Assembly (NCBI GenBank): GCA_965209015.1
Contig: OZ242367.1
Span: forward strand, 3,150,136-3,214,135
DNA: 64,000 nucleotides
Source of the DNA: Bin80 sp965209015
Lineage (GTDB): Bacteria; Bacteroidota; Rhodothermia; Rhodothermales; Bin80
Reading direction: 5' to 3'
Below the pieces are notes generated by a model that worked only from the letters and a program-made list of their open reading frames with translations, was not told the origin of the DNA and ran no database searches. Numbering within the stretch: position 1 is the first letter of the stretch; each line of letters starts with the position of its first letter. A program made the position numbers and the translations under genes. Shown piece after piece: positions 10,801-19,661 of this stretch.

Positions 10801-11356
10801 GCACAGCAGCGGCAGTTCGTTGATATAAATCAACGACAATTTCATCTCCAACATCTGGAGATGTTATTGCATGTACTTCTTGAATGATCTTGGTAAGTTC
10901 AGAGCGACATGCTTTAACTTTATTGGTTGGCTTACCTGGGTGCCGTGCAAAAGAAGCATCAAACGAAGATGCACCATCAGCCAATCCACGAAGCAATGCC
11001 AGACTGAGTGGCTCCCTTGATCCTACCACCAACACTGGACAATAAATCCCTCCACACGCATCACTGATTTTCTCGGAAAGGATTGGATCAATATTTGATA
11101 GTCTCTTGGCGGCTTCAACGTCCCCTCGTAACAGACGACTAAGGAAGAGAGCAAATGAGCTTTTGCCACCTCCGTAGGGTCCGGTGATTGACCATGCCCG
11201 CCCAAAAGTATTCGTTGCAACTGATAGTTCAACCATTCGCTCAATCATCTCGAGCGCTTTGGTTGTTACAATGTAGTTTCCCACGCCATCCGTACCATAG
11301 AAATCACGGACGAGATTGGCACTGCGGTGAAAAGAACCTTGTATGGAAACACTCAT
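7814..11356 (-). CDS. sspC: SspC-like large P-loop ATPase of single-strand phosphorothioation
   Basis: The protein has 1180 residues. Walker A (GPYGGGKSS) is at residues 59-67 and a Walker B strand (LLLIVDELGKF) at about 193-203, so the N-terminal third is an ATPase domain. The rest is a long helical region without a motif I recognise. Gene order between a DUF4007 protein and a PAPS-reductase-family protein matches sspB-sspC-sspD, where SspC is the ATPase needed for DNA sulfur modification. Its ATG overlaps the sspB stop by 4 bases and its stop overlaps sspD by 8 bases, so the three are surely one operon. Large ATPases in BREX-like systems share this fold, but no BREX methylase or phosphatase is present here. 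Confidence 0.82.
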   Translation of the reverse strand: MSVSIQGSFHRSANLVRDFYGTDGVGNYIVTTKALEMIERMVELSVATNTFGRAWSITGPYGGGKSSFALFLSRLLRGDVEAAKRLSNIDPILSEKISDACGGIYCPVLVVGSREPLSLALLRGLADGASSFDASFARHPGKPTNKVKACRSELTKIIQEVHAITSPDVGDEIVVDLYQRTAAAVHAATNGGLLLIVDELGKFLEYAAIYPDRTDLYVLQRLAERASWDINKPNITSPLLLFTISHQSFDRYAGRMSNSQRDEWRKVQGRFEDFAFVEPVSETLRLLESAVHVEDLSQLPKNSLNVVDQLLDIITHRPDVNRVDVQKNLEGALPLHPAVSLIVGPLFRRLAQNERSLFAFLASGEQNSFLDIVATQDSHNGKAPAKLPLYRLDHLYDYIVGSVGTALFGEHMGKLWSETEAALSRLKTPNELAARCIKQIAVLNFAGPLAGLSPTIDVLYLTADATSQDVDKALVSLISDKLITYRPFKDEYHIWQGSDFDLDAALREARSQITVRTSLSKLLSEVLPPTPIVARRHSFQSGTTRVFDVLYASDESWLELYRNPHDHADGRIIYVLPDHEGERNDLLASVQKSANDSRTLVAIPEDISSLHELVRELTHLEWVRENAIELQGDEVARHEVDQQLADLSGNVEQRLTSLLVADPDGNNPCTWIYQGRQFYLQSERSLQDKLSHICDEVFHQAPQIWNELLNRHQPSPSAVKGLKLLLGAMLNHGSERRLGIQKYPVEYGMYAAILESTGIHRKSDTSPEHWYFSRPDSAKNHACDSVWDHVTSTLHVSKGERVSVQKLYDQLRLPPYGMRRGLMPILLWAVYKSAEDEIAIYENGTFVPKVDFETIERFLKRPEKFELQWVTIDGARAELLHRLAPLFGLSKSIQRPLPVVLRILERIHGLPPYVRRTARLSQNTLNVREVLHRAIEPATLLFEDLPEACGVSSFLTNNEVFKSEIQIFSDCLQGALRELMGAYDSLIRDLETQITNVFRLRSKTSDDRRHEFATRAHQLLTHASDTTLKAFLVRATDEILDTQSWYESLASLLVKRPPVQWTDEDVDQFRISLNKVARRFYTLEPIVFDIQQDDIESGSAKTDLLPLKRIRLSVTMQYESENEQVISIHPEDRDLIDRVSKNLRGQIEREEVAIETKIAAVAQLSNELLNERETATKINE

Positions 11357-12273
11357 GCTGCTAGCTTTGACGACAGTCTTTCTGAATGATTATAGCAGCG
11401 CTCCAACATTGCTCGAGGTGTTACTCCTCCGGGAGTTCGATAAAACTGATGAATTCCTGCTGTGGCATCAAAGCGAAATGGAACATCTTCAAATGTCTCA
11501 ATGAGACTGATTAGTTCAAAGGCCTGTTCCTCACTTAGCAGAAAAATTTGTCCAGGACTTCCCCGGTGAGTCATTATGTGCTGTGTAGATAGTGTCTCCG
11601 TTTCAGCATAGTTCTGATCCCAATAATCCAAAACTGCATAGGCGAATATTTCTGGCGACAGACCGCGGTGCTGACCCTCGCGAAGGTATACCATACCTCG
11701 ACTTTCGTAAAGCAGCCCCAACGAGGCTAACGGAAACTCTGCGACATTCTCTAAATGCGAATTTTGACGATACTGGACTACATATGTATTTAACAAACAT
11801 TGCCAATCACGCTTCAATGTTGAGTCTGAAGGCATAGGAACATTCCTTTTTTCCAGCCACTTCTGTAAAGCCGGTTGCAAATTGCGTGGTTCAATCGTGC
11901 TACCACGCCAATGACCAAAGATAAAACGCCAAAGAGTGCTCCGATTAGGTGAGGTGCAGAGTAGCCAATGAAGTAACCAGAGTGAGGAAGTATCTTCAAA
12001 GAAAGGATCAACCCCATTATTACCGAGCAAAAAATCTCCAAGGTCGGATATATAAATAGAACTACGATTCTTAGGATCAACTTCAATTACTCCAGTTGCG
12101 AGGGCCCAATGACGAATCGAACGAACCATATTCTTGCCCACTCCAAACTTAGCGATTGCGGAATCAGATTGAAAGATGGTAGTATCCTCGCCAATCGCGT
12201 CAACTGCTTTTTTGAGCCATGTAAGTCGTAGCGGAAATGTTTCGTGGCCAGAAAATGAGTAATGTGTTGTCAT
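11353..12273 (-). CDS. sspB: SspB-like DUF4007 protein of phosphorothioation
   Basis: The protein has about 306 residues. The start is the ATG at 12273, directly behind a strong purine-rich ribosome site (GGGAGGAGG). The N-terminal sequence YSFSGHETFPLRLTWLKKA at residues 4-22 is the signature of DUF4007 proteins. In the Ssp system this family is SspB, reported as a DNA-nicking, DNA-binding subunit acting with SspC and SspD to install single-strand phosphorothioates. DUF4007 proteins also occur beside Dnd-type genes, so the name relies on the neighbours. It is the first gene of a tight operon with sspC (4-base overlap). Its promoter should lie in the A+T-rich stretch 12274-12420. Confidence 0.85.
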   Translation of the reverse strand: MTTHYSFSGHETFPLRLTWLKKAVDAIGEDTTIFQSDSAIAKFGVGKNMVRSIRHWALATGVIEVDPKNRSSIYISDLGDFLLGNNGVDPFFEDTSSLWLLHWLLCTSPNRSTLWRFIFGHWRGSTIEPRNLQPALQKWLEKRNVPMPSDSTLKRDWQCLLNTYVVQYRQNSHLENVAEFPLASLGLLYESRGMVYLREGQHRGLSPEIFAYAVLDYWDQNYAETETLSTQHIMTHRGSPGQIFLLSEEQAFELISLIETFEDVPFRFDATAGIHQFYRTPGGVTPRAMLERCYNHSERLSSKLAA

Positions 12274-12597
12274 TCCTCCTCCCAATGGTTGTTCGTGGTG
12301 AATCGAGATTAACCTTCAATAATTCATCCTTTGAGAACGTTAACTTTCTTCCATGTGAGTTATTTGAATCATTACAGGTATACTTATAACTAAGGCATTA
12401 ATAGGAAGGGTTAAGTAAGAATTATGATTTGGGCTGATCCTTTTCTCTTGCAGGCTTAACTACATAATTCTCCCGAATTAGTTTGTTTTCCCCACTTGCT
12501 GCTATGCCCACTCTTGCGTTCCGAATGAGTGGCTTTAAGTGGGAAGGATTCAGTCGCAAGATACGTAAGCTTATTAACTTTTCCGTCTAATTCATAT
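12274..12597. other. A+T-rich upstream region of the sspBCD operon, no gene seen
   Basis: This stretch holds no convincing coding frame. It must carry the promoter of sspB on the minus strand. I could not assign -35 and -10 boxes with confidence. Confidence 0.5.
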
Positions 12598-12780
12598 TCA
12601 GAAGCCTTCCAACTCACCTTCAACACATCTTATATCCCTACCTAGTTGACGAAATTCCGAATCAATGATGTAGAGTGTATCAAGAACCTTCAATGGAATC
12701 AGGTACTTTCGTCGGCTTGGCTCGGATCCCCTTCTCTTTGCAATGAAGAAAATACTGGAAGTCCCTCTGTTGGGCGACAT
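12598..12780 (-). CDS. Small hypothetical protein, 60 residues
   Basis: This short frame of 60 residues has an ATG preceded by GGAGGG four bases upstream, one of the best ribosome sites in this part of the window. The product is basic in its first half and acidic at the C-terminus, with no motif I recognise. It lies between the HEPN-like gene and sspB on the same strand, so it might be an accessory of the defence island. The alternative is chance, since frames this short are common. Confidence 0.35.
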   Translation of the reverse strand: MSPNRGTSSIFFIAKRRGSEPSRRKYLIPLKVLDTLYIIDSEFRQLGRDIRCVEGELEGF

Positions 12781-12830
12781 AAACCCTCCAAATCAATTTG
12801 AATAGGATCAAATATTCCGTTCATTTGACA

Positions 12831-13760
12831 TCAGGTTTGGTTAATTTGGAAAGACTCAGTCTCAGTATTCCATCCTAACCCATCTAAGCACATATGGTGC
12901 ATTCGGAGGACTTCATTATATCGTTCCTCATTGTTTGGCAGTGTCGCATCGAAAATTTCACGGTTAGCGATAGTGCGAGACTTGATCTGCCGATGGTAGC
13001 ATTTAGCCGTCCTGACTACGGACTCTTCTACCTTCCCCTCTACTTTGATTGGGTATTTCGTAGGGCATTGCAAGTGTCTGAATACAAGCAGCCCGGCGAT
13101 TAACGCCCCTCCCATCTCACTAACCCAGTCTTCAACGTATATCTTAGAATCACCTATCAAGGGGGGCTGTTTTTCGGCATCGGAGAACATTCTATGGAAA
13201 AAATGTTCGATTCTGCCGTCAATACGCCTGATAACGGGCAGTCTACATAATGGACTATCCCCTAAATTAAGGAGTGAGCGCCAGATTTCGATCATGAATC
13301 TGGTGTGAACCTTAGGTGGGTGAGAGTGGGACTCTCGCAGTGTGTATCGCCAACTCGTATAGTTACTCCCAATATTTTCCAATAATTCTTCCGCAGTTCT
13401 TTCCTTGGGTCTATCCTTGTATCTATGAAAGCTGTGATACGCTTGATAATAGGATTTTATGTTTTTTATGGCTCTGGCAGCATGTGAATTCTGATCTTTT
13501 TCAGCTTCCTTGACTAAGATGTCGTACAAATCCCACAGGTTGTGCGTCTTGTTCTCTCCTTGAGATTTAGGTAAGAACATTTTCATCGCTTGCTCAATTC
13601 CACTGTAACAGACTTGTGCGCTTATCCAATAAGGAACATCCCCATGTATAAGCGGGATTATTCCTGGAAGTTTTTCGGAGACTCTGTGACAGACTGATTC
13701 AGTGCACATTAGCGCGTACATCATCCGTTCAAATGCTTGATTTCGACAGAGTAATGGCAT
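12831..13760 (-). CDS. Hypothetical protein, possibly HEPN-like, beside the defence island
   Basis: The protein has 309 residues and I do not recognise it securely. Residues 45-90 contain a pattern typical of HEPN helices: an amphipathic YSGIEQAMKMFL helix followed by H-N-L-W-D-L. Around residue 140 there is R-E-S-H-S-H, which fits the R-x4-H motif of HEPN ribonucleases, after a conserved-looking SWRYTL. There is no signal peptide or membrane segment, and no Shine-Dalgarno before the ATG; an internal ATG at residue 13 is possible. It reads in the same direction as sspBCD and lies about 560 bases upstream of sspB. A role as a phage-sensing or toxin-like RNase is plausible but unproven. Confidence 0.55.
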   Translation of the reverse strand: MPLLCRNQAFERMMYALMCTESVCHRVSEKLPGIIPLIHGDVPYWISAQVCYSGIEQAMKMFLPKSQGENKTHNLWDLYDILVKEAEKDQNSHAARAIKNIKSYYQAYHSFHRYKDRPKERTAEELLENIGSNYTSWRYTLRESHSHPPKVHTRFMIEIWRSLLNLGDSPLCRLPVIRRIDGRIEHFFHRMFSDAEKQPPLIGDSKIYVEDWVSEMGGALIAGLLVFRHLQCPTKYPIKVEGKVEESVVRTAKCYHRQIKSRTIANREIFDATLPNNEERYNEVLRMHHMCLDGLGWNTETESFQINQT

Positions 13761-13869
13761 TCTGTATTTTTTTGAGGCAAGAGGCTTGTGATATAAAAAG
13801 TTAACTCGGCCTTACACGATAAGGTTTTCGCAGCTACCCGTTCCTACTCAGGAAATACCACCAACACCC

Positions 13870-15237
13870 TCAGCTGAATTCCACCGCTTCGCCCTGAGAG
13901 GGGGCCAGGATCTGTGCATGCGGGCAGCGCTTGCTGAGCTCTTGCTTCATCCATTTCTTTGCATTGGTCTCCCCGTGGACAAGGATAATCGTGCGGGGGC
14001 GAAGCTTGGTTGCTATAGAAATAAGCTCCTGCCGATGAGCATGACCGCTGAAACGAAATCTGTCCACCTCACAAAAAATTGACTGCATCCCGCGCTCCCG
14101 ACTCAGAACAAAGCCCTCTGCACCACTCTGGGCCGCATGCAAAAGCCTTCCGGCAGGAAGATCCTCCTTGCTAAAGCCAACGAAAAATATAGCATGCTTC
14201 TCATCTTCAAGAAGCTCCATCGCGATCTCATGCGAGAGCGTGCGCTCAATCATCATTCCACTGGTCAGTACATGGATCCCCGGCTGATTCAACGCTCTGC
14301 TCCGTGCCTTGCGTGTTCGTGGAAATCGTACCTGATTCACCGAATAGACCTCAAAATCTGGATCTATCCTGGGGGTGGAATAACGGTAATCATCATAGAT
14401 CCGAGAAACTTCACGTAATCCACCAGCAGTGTAGATGGGGATTTCTGGATCAATCAAACCCTCCCGTTTGAAACGCCCAAGTAAGGCAAGGATCTCTTGA
14501 GCACGTCCAAGCATGAATACAGGCAAAAGTACTGATCCTCCTTGATCCAAAACCGAGACAAGCTTCTTCGCAAACCTATCCTCTTCTTGAGGACGAGTTA
14601 CAGTTTCTGCAAATGGATCAGCGCCAAGGGTAGACTCCATGATGAGTACATCCACTGGAGCAGATGGATACTCAGCACCCGGAATGATCGTTTGAGACTC
14701 GGAACGAGTGTCACTGGTGTAAAATATCCGGTGGCCCTCTGAAGTCTTCAAGAGAACTCCCGCGGATCCTAATAAATGTCCAGAGTAATAGAACTTGGCC
14801 CGCAATCCTCCTGAAGTTAGATCCATCCATTCATCATAGGCATGAGAGCGATACATCTCAAATACATCATCCAAATCCTCTTCGTCAAACAATGCCGGAA
14901 ATGGAGAAGACCCCTCTTCAAACTTTCTCCTTTGAAGTCTTGCCGACGAATACAACATCAGCGTAGTGAGGGTACGTGTAGCAGGAGTCAGATGGAGTTG
15001 AGCCGCCGGCCACTTTGTGGAGAGAGCTGGAATGCCGCCGATATGATCATGATGTGCATGGGTAATGAAGGCATGATCTACGGAACGATTAATGATCGAG
15101 GAAAAATCTGGTAGCGAAGCAGGCCCCTCCTCATTCGGATCGGCACCCGCATCAAGTACAATCCCGCTACCACCAATCTCAAGGTAATGGCAACTCGCAC
15201 CGATATCGTTAGCTCTGCCGAGCGATATAAACTCCAT
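13870..15237 (-). CDS. Beta-CASP metallo-beta-lactamase-fold ribonuclease (CPSF/YSH1-like)
   Basis: The protein has 455 residues. The metal-binding motif HAHHDHIGG lies near residue 60, and further histidine motifs at SGHLLGS, SGHAHRQ and VHGE are in the order expected of an N-terminal beta-lactamase fold followed by beta-CASP and RNA-metabolising (RMMBL) parts. Proteins of this group are RNA endo/exonucleases. The gene lies 19 bases after the transaldolase gene, so the two share a transcript. Its start, ATG followed by GAATTTATATCG, agrees with the usual family start just before the first beta strand. The RNA substrate cannot be told from sequence. Confidence 0.9.
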   Translation of the reverse strand: MEFISLGRANDIGASCHYLEIGGSGIVLDAGADPNEEGPASLPDFSSIINRSVDHAFITHAHHDHIGGIPALSTKWPAAQLHLTPATRTLTTLMLYSSARLQRRKFEEGSSPFPALFDEEDLDDVFEMYRSHAYDEWMDLTSGGLRAKFYYSGHLLGSAGVLLKTSEGHRIFYTSDTRSESQTIIPGAEYPSAPVDVLIMESTLGADPFAETVTRPQEEDRFAKKLVSVLDQGGSVLLPVFMLGRAQEILALLGRFKREGLIDPEIPIYTAGGLREVSRIYDDYRYSTPRIDPDFEVYSVNQVRFPRTRKARSRALNQPGIHVLTSGMMIERTLSHEIAMELLEDEKHAIFFVGFSKEDLPAGRLLHAAQSGAEGFVLSRERGMQSIFCEVDRFRFSGHAHRQELISIATKLRPRTIILVHGETNAKKWMKQELSKRCPHAQILAPSQGEAVEFS

Positions 15238-15256
15238 ACGAAAGGGCTTAACCCGT

Positions 15257-15922
15257 CTAGCGCTTCCTGAATGTATCCCAGTCGGCCATAAACTTGGCGA
15301 GACCTATGTCAGTGAGAGGGTGTGTAAGCAGTTTCTTAATTACACCCAGAGGCATCGTAGCTACATGGGCACCCATGAGTGCAGACTCAACCACATGCAT
15401 CGGATGGCGGATTGAAGCAGCTAACACTTCGGTAGCATACCCATAGTTTTCATAGATCAGAATGATTTCCTGCACCAACTTCATTCCGTCAGAGGAAATA
15501 TCATCCACACGCCCAATAAAAGGACTAATGTATGCAGCTCCTGCTTTTGCGGCCAGCAGCGCTTGCGTGGGAGAGAAGCAGAGCGTGCAGTTAGATCGGA
15601 TTCCTTCCCTTGCAAGTGCATTGATGGCTTTGATCCCATCCAGAATCAAAGGAACCTTGACGACCACATTCTCTCGAATCTCTGAAAGCGTATGGGCCTG
15701 TTCCATGATTCCGTCAAAATCAACTGCGGTAACCTCGGCAGAAACATCTCCCGGAACGAGATCACAGATTTTAGCAATATGGTCATGAAAATCCAAGGGC
15801 CTCCCAGCATGCTCCGCCGCAATCTTCATGAGAGATGGATTGGTAGTTACTCCGTCCAAGACACCCAAATCTTTGGCTTCTTGGATCTCATCTAAATCTG
15901 CGGTGTCAATAAAAAATTTCAT
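15257..15922 (-). CDS. tal: Transaldolase, small TalC/fructose-6-phosphate aldolase-like type
   Basis: The protein has about 221 residues. I start it at the ATG at 15922 (MKFFIDTADLDEI), the usual beginning of the family; an upstream TTG at 15937 would add five residues. The motif DGVTTNPSLM lies near residue 30 and the Schiff-base lysine is in VVVKVPLI. The fold is a (beta/alpha)8 barrel transferring dihydroxyacetone units in the non-oxidative pentose phosphate pathway. The short form can be either a transaldolase or a fructose-6-phosphate aldolase, and sequence reading cannot separate them. The beta-CASP gene follows 19 bases downstream. Confidence 0.92.
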   Translation of the reverse strand: MKFFIDTADLDEIQEAKDLGVLDGVTTNPSLMKIAAEHAGRPLDFHDHIAKICDLVPGDVSAEVTAVDFDGIMEQAHTLSEIRENVVVKVPLILDGIKAINALAREGIRSNCTLCFSPTQALLAAKAGAAYISPFIGRVDDISSDGMKLVQEIILIYENYGYATEVLAASIRHPMHVVESALMGAHVATMPLGVIKKLLTHPLTDIGLAKFMADWDTFRKR

Positions 15923-16030
15923 TAGGCTTAGAAACAAGCTCCGATTTTAAGATTTGTTTGTTCTAACTGACCAACCACCACGTTTCTCGGATTGAATTTG
16001 ATGATTCAATAGCGCACACATATAGAAATT

Positions 16031-17752
16031 TCACTGATCTGACTGTGGTATGATTGAATCTGATATTTGATCAGTTGCCCTGATCACAATCAAAGTACGA
16101 TCGTCACTGAGCATTTCAACAGGACCTGTGAACTGCTGAATATCGTTTTGTATTAACTCTGTAAGTTTGGATACTGGGTGAGACTGATTTGCAAGAACGA
16201 GATTTAGCAAGCGATCCTCGGTGTATTCTTCCATGGCTTTTCCCATTGCTTCCGTTACACCATCAGTATACATCACAATCAAATCATTCGGTGCAAGCGT
16301 GATATAACTTGGATCGTAGGATGAATGTGGAATAATGCCGAGGAGCGGCCCACCATCCGAAAGGCGTTCAATGTGTCCATTCGCCCGGATCAATAATGGA
16401 GGCTCATGTCCAGCATTCACAAAAGCCAGAGATCTGTCAGGATAATAAATCGCCGCAAAGGCGGTTATAAATTTGTCCGGGTCTGTGTTTTCGTAGAGCA
16501 CTCGATTGGTATGCTCAATGGTTTCTTGAAGTGAGAGGTTCATCGGTAGCATGATATGCGTACACGCGTGAATGCTGGACATTAACAATGCAGCGGGCAC
16601 CCCCTTGCCTGTCACATCCGCGATCATAAAGAGAGTCCGGTTTTTGTTCAGAGGGGCTATATCATAATAGTCGCCTCCCACTTCACGACTTGATAGAGCA
16701 AGTGTAGAAATTTCAATTCCTGGGATTTCGGGAATACTTTCTGGTAGCAACCGACGTTGGATCCTACGTGCGGTGCGGAGCTCCTCTTCCAGTTGCTGCT
16801 TAGCAATCCGTTCCTCAATCAGTTCAACATTTTGGATGGCTGTTACTGCCAAACTACCTAGGGCATAGAGGAATTCGATGTCTTTCCGGTTATAAGGAGA
16901 TTTGCTTAACTTTTCTCCAAGACACAGAACGCCAAGCACATCTCCCTGTTGCCGGATGGGCAAAGCAATCGCGATACCACTCTGATCCAGTTGATCTCCC
17001 GGCTCTGCCCGAACCAGATCCCGAATACTCTCCAAGAACCCCAAAGCAAGACCCCTTACCGAGATTTTCTTTCCCGAGACAAGCTTAAACGACGTGTCAG
17101 GACGCCGTAGATAAAATAAGTGGCCTTGCACAACCATATGCCCCATGAGGGCGAATGAAAAAATTTTCAGCACATGGTCTCGGTCTACGGTTGCATTGAA
17201 TTCTTTGGACAATTCAAAGAGAGTATTGAGTTGTTGCACCGTACTATCTAAATCCAGATTGGTCTTACGCAACTCATCCATCATCAGCGAATTGCGAACC
17301 GCGGTAGAGGACATATTCACCAATGACTGGACAAATTGGAGTTCCTCCTCCTGAAAGGCGGCGCCCGTGATCTTGCTGCCAAGTGCAATCGCTCCGATAT
17401 TCTGATGGTCGTCGCGCACGGGCAGGAATAAATGAATTCCAAAAGAGTGGAGCAGGGGAGGTAACATCTCACCCGCAATCAGTTCTCCAAATTGCAGTTG
17501 TGGCAGCTCCAGGGTTGAACCCTCTTTAACCTCAGGGATCCCCTTCACCACAACTACATGCCAGTGCTGCCCCTCTGCATCGTAAATAAGTGCGAGCCCC
17601 CGAGAAACAAGCAACTTGCCCATGACAGTCAAGAGCAGATTACTGAATACGGAATAGAGCTCTAAAGAGCTACTCAACACTTGGCTGGTCTGAAAAAGCG
17701 CCTGCAAATCGTGCCTCTGTGCCTGCTCAGCCCGAGGGATCATATCCTCCAT
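16031..17752 (-). CDS. GAF-domain PP2C-type (RsbU/SpoIIE-like) serine phosphatase
   Basis: The protein has about 573 residues. Two GAF-like sensor segments (roughly residues 15-170 and 185-320) are followed by a short helical linker (EELRTARRIQRRLLPE) and a C-terminal SpoIIE/RsbU phosphatase domain. Metal-binding residues are visible in EVGGDYYD, ADVTGKGVPAALLMS and MYTDGVTEA. Such enzymes dephosphorylate anti-sigma antagonists in partner-switching pathways. No antagonist or anti-sigma kinase gene is nearby, so the target is unknown. TTG 17758, ATG 17752 and ATG 17743 are all possible starts. The gene begins immediately after the UPF0173 stop and is clearly cotranscribed with it. Confidence 0.88.
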   Translation of the reverse strand: MEDMIPRAEQAQRHDLQALFQTSQVLSSSLELYSVFSNLLLTVMGKLLVSRGLALIYDAEGQHWHVVVVKGIPEVKEGSTLELPQLQFGELIAGEMLPPLLHSFGIHLFLPVRDDHQNIGAIALGSKITGAAFQEEELQFVQSLVNMSSTAVRNSLMMDELRKTNLDLDSTVQQLNTLFELSKEFNATVDRDHVLKIFSFALMGHMVVQGHLFYLRRPDTSFKLVSGKKISVRGLALGFLESIRDLVRAEPGDQLDQSGIAIALPIRQQGDVLGVLCLGEKLSKSPYNRKDIEFLYALGSLAVTAIQNVELIEERIAKQQLEEELRTARRIQRRLLPESIPEIPGIEISTLALSSREVGGDYYDIAPLNKNRTLFMIADVTGKGVPAALLMSSIHACTHIMLPMNLSLQETIEHTNRVLYENTDPDKFITAFAAIYYPDRSLAFVNAGHEPPLLIRANGHIERLSDGGPLLGIIPHSSYDPSYITLAPNDLIVMYTDGVTEAMGKAMEEYTEDRLLNLVLANQSHPVSKLTELIQNDIQQFTGPVEMLSDDRTLIVIRATDQISDSIIPQSDQ

Positions 17753-17759
17753 GCACAAC

Positions 17760-18443
17760 TTATAGATCTATTGACTCCCCAGGCGCCAGTACACGCGAGG
17801 AAAGTCCTGCCGCATTCATCTGCTTCTGCCACTCATGGGTATCCGCCTCAATAGGTGGAAACGTATTATAATGGACAGGGACCGTAAGATCAGGTTTCAG
17901 AATACGGGCAGCTCTCACAGATTCTTCCAGCCCCATGGTGAATAAATCTCCGATCGGCAGTAGCGCAAGAGATATGGGGTGATCATCCCCGATCCAAGAC
18001 ATTTCTGAAAACAAACAAGTATCCCCAGAAATGTATACGCACACCTCCTCAACAAAAAGAAGATAACCATTCGGATTCCCCCCGTAGGTGCCATCTGGAA
18101 ATGAGGAGGAGTGACGTGCATACGTCATGGTCAATTTTCCCCATTCAAATGTCCATGAACCTCCAATATTCATAGGTTGCACCTTCTCATGTCCGTTTTT
18201 GTGGGTGTACTCGGCGATTTCGTGATTTCCAACAACCAAAGCACCACTCCGCTTGGCAATCTCTAATGTCTCTCCCCAGTGATCAAAGTGGGCATGCGTG
18301 AGAAGAATTACATCTGGCGACATAGAAGAGACTGACGTCACAGATTCAGCAAGAGGGTTCCCCCTGATATATGGATCGAATAGCAGGGTGGTGTCACCTG
18401 TGACAATCTGAATTGCGGAGTGACCATAATAGGTGAGTTCCAT
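17760..18443 (-). CDS. UPF0173-type metal-dependent hydrolase, metallo-beta-lactamase fold
   Basis: The protein has 227 residues. Family signatures are the N-terminal MELTYYGHSAI, the metal site THAHFDHWGE near residue 50, YISGDT near residue 138 and VPVHYNTFP near residue 190. These are the UlaG/UPF0173 hydrolases; the physiological substrate is not known. It is the first gene of a leftward operon that continues into the RsbU-like phosphatase. Confidence 0.9.
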   Translation of the reverse strand: MELTYYGHSAIQIVTGDTTLLFDPYIRGNPLAESVTSVSSMSPDVILLTHAHFDHWGETLEIAKRSGALVVGNHEIAEYTHKNGHEKVQPMNIGGSWTFEWGKLTMTYARHSSSFPDGTYGGNPNGYLLFVEEVCVYISGDTCLFSEMSWIGDDHPISLALLPIGDLFTMGLEESVRAARILKPDLTVPVHYNTFPPIEADTHEWQKQMNAAGLSSRVLAPGESIDL

Positions 18444-19199
18444 GATTAGTTCGTTAGTAAATTATGTTGTGTTTGTACGATTCCATTCTGCCCCTCTCAA
18501 CGTACGACATATGTACCAATAAGAAGCTCAACTCCAGAATGTCTCAAATATAATCGTTTCGTGGTGTCACTCAATGAGTTTAGATATGGAGTCATCCCTA
18601 TCCCACCCGACAGATAGATCAACTGCAGTCAATTTAGTCGTCGGGATCCAGAATACCAGAATATATCTATTATTCAATCCATTAAACCAGGAATGCCGAA
18701 TGCGATATTTTATCTGTTTCTGATATCTAAGGTTGAGTCCAATTGAGTTTTAGACTGAACACATGGATTTCCCCGAAGCTCATCTCCCTTGCTCGAGATA
18801 CAACTGTTACCTGTCATCACAGCAGAATCTATCGAACTGCTCTGGCTTGGTAGTCGACCATCCCGCTCGGTCAGAACCTGTGGGATCAAGTCATGAGGCC
18901 CTCGCAGAACTTGGGAAGTATACGTGAACTCCCATTCTGAAAGTAGAGAGTCAATGAAACCCTCATCAAGAGATATCCTAATCCTATTCGTAAACAACTT
19001 GCTTGTGGCACTTTGGTGAAAGGAAAAAGGAATACAGCTTTCCGGTTCCAATGTCAAGTCTTTGTCTACCCCAGTGTGCCCACATGAACAACACGATGTA
19101 AATACATCTGAACACATTGTACTAAGGAAGCACTTGGCTTGCTGGCCTGTGAATCAGAACCGAAAAACAGCAACTACAATAGCTTTGGCAGCCAAGAGA
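18444..19199. other. Intergenic stretch of about 750 bases, no supported gene
   Basis: The 135-residue minus-strand frame at 18710-19117 is serine-rich, has no ribosome site and resembles no family I know. I see no RNA gene or insertion sequence remnant here. The right part would hold the 3' region of the membrane-protein gene at 19200. Confidence 0.5.
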
Positions 19200-19661
19200 T
19201 TATTCCCAACTAGCAGCATTCAGAAGCGTAATATCTGGAATATTAGATCCGATCTCATCTTCAGAGTTTGGATCCTGTAGTAGATAGATCGCGACTCTTC
19301 CGGTGTCATTCAGAGTGTACTCAAATGCGCTTCCTGTACGGGGGGAGTAGATCAGAGAATCTAGCATGACCTCTGCATTAAATACACTTTGGGGATTAAC
19401 AGATACCAAAGAATCTGAATGAAGCCATAGAATGAGCGAATCCAGAGATCCAGGGAAACGATCAACTTCGCGCTCGTAATGAGTTAAAGCCGTTCGGACA
19501 TGAATCATTTGCTGACGAGTCAGTTCGGTCAGAGCCTGCTGACGCTCAACTGTCTTCCACGGTTCTGTGATTGAGTGGTAAAGCCAAATCCCCAATACCA
19601 GAATTAGAACGGCCATGATGGCCTGAATAGCAATTTTAACGTTTTGATTGACCATAACCAC
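19200..19661 (-). CDS. Hypothetical single-pass membrane protein
   Basis: The protein has 153 residues. One strong hydrophobic segment spans residues 9-28 (IAIQAIMAVLILVLGIWLYH), followed by a helical stretch TELTRQQMIHVRTALTHYER and a globular tail with FPGSLDSLI. The layout of an N-terminal membrane helix, a long amphipathic helix and a small domain recalls type II secretion pseudopilins, but there is no clear prepilin cleavage motif. It stands alone, facing pdxJ across a roughly 190-base gap. Confidence 0.65.
   Translation of the reverse strand: MVMVNQNVKIAIQAIMAVLILVLGIWLYHSITEPWKTVERQQALTELTRQQMIHVRTALTHYEREVDRFPGSLDSLILWLHSDSLVSVNPQSVFNAEVMLDSLIYSPRTGSAFEYTLNDTGRVAIYLLQDPNSEDEIGSNIPDITLLNAASWE

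Noticed and set aside
18710..19117. 135-codon minus-strand frame with several cysteines
   Set aside because: No ribosome site, serine-rich low-information sequence and no family resemblance.
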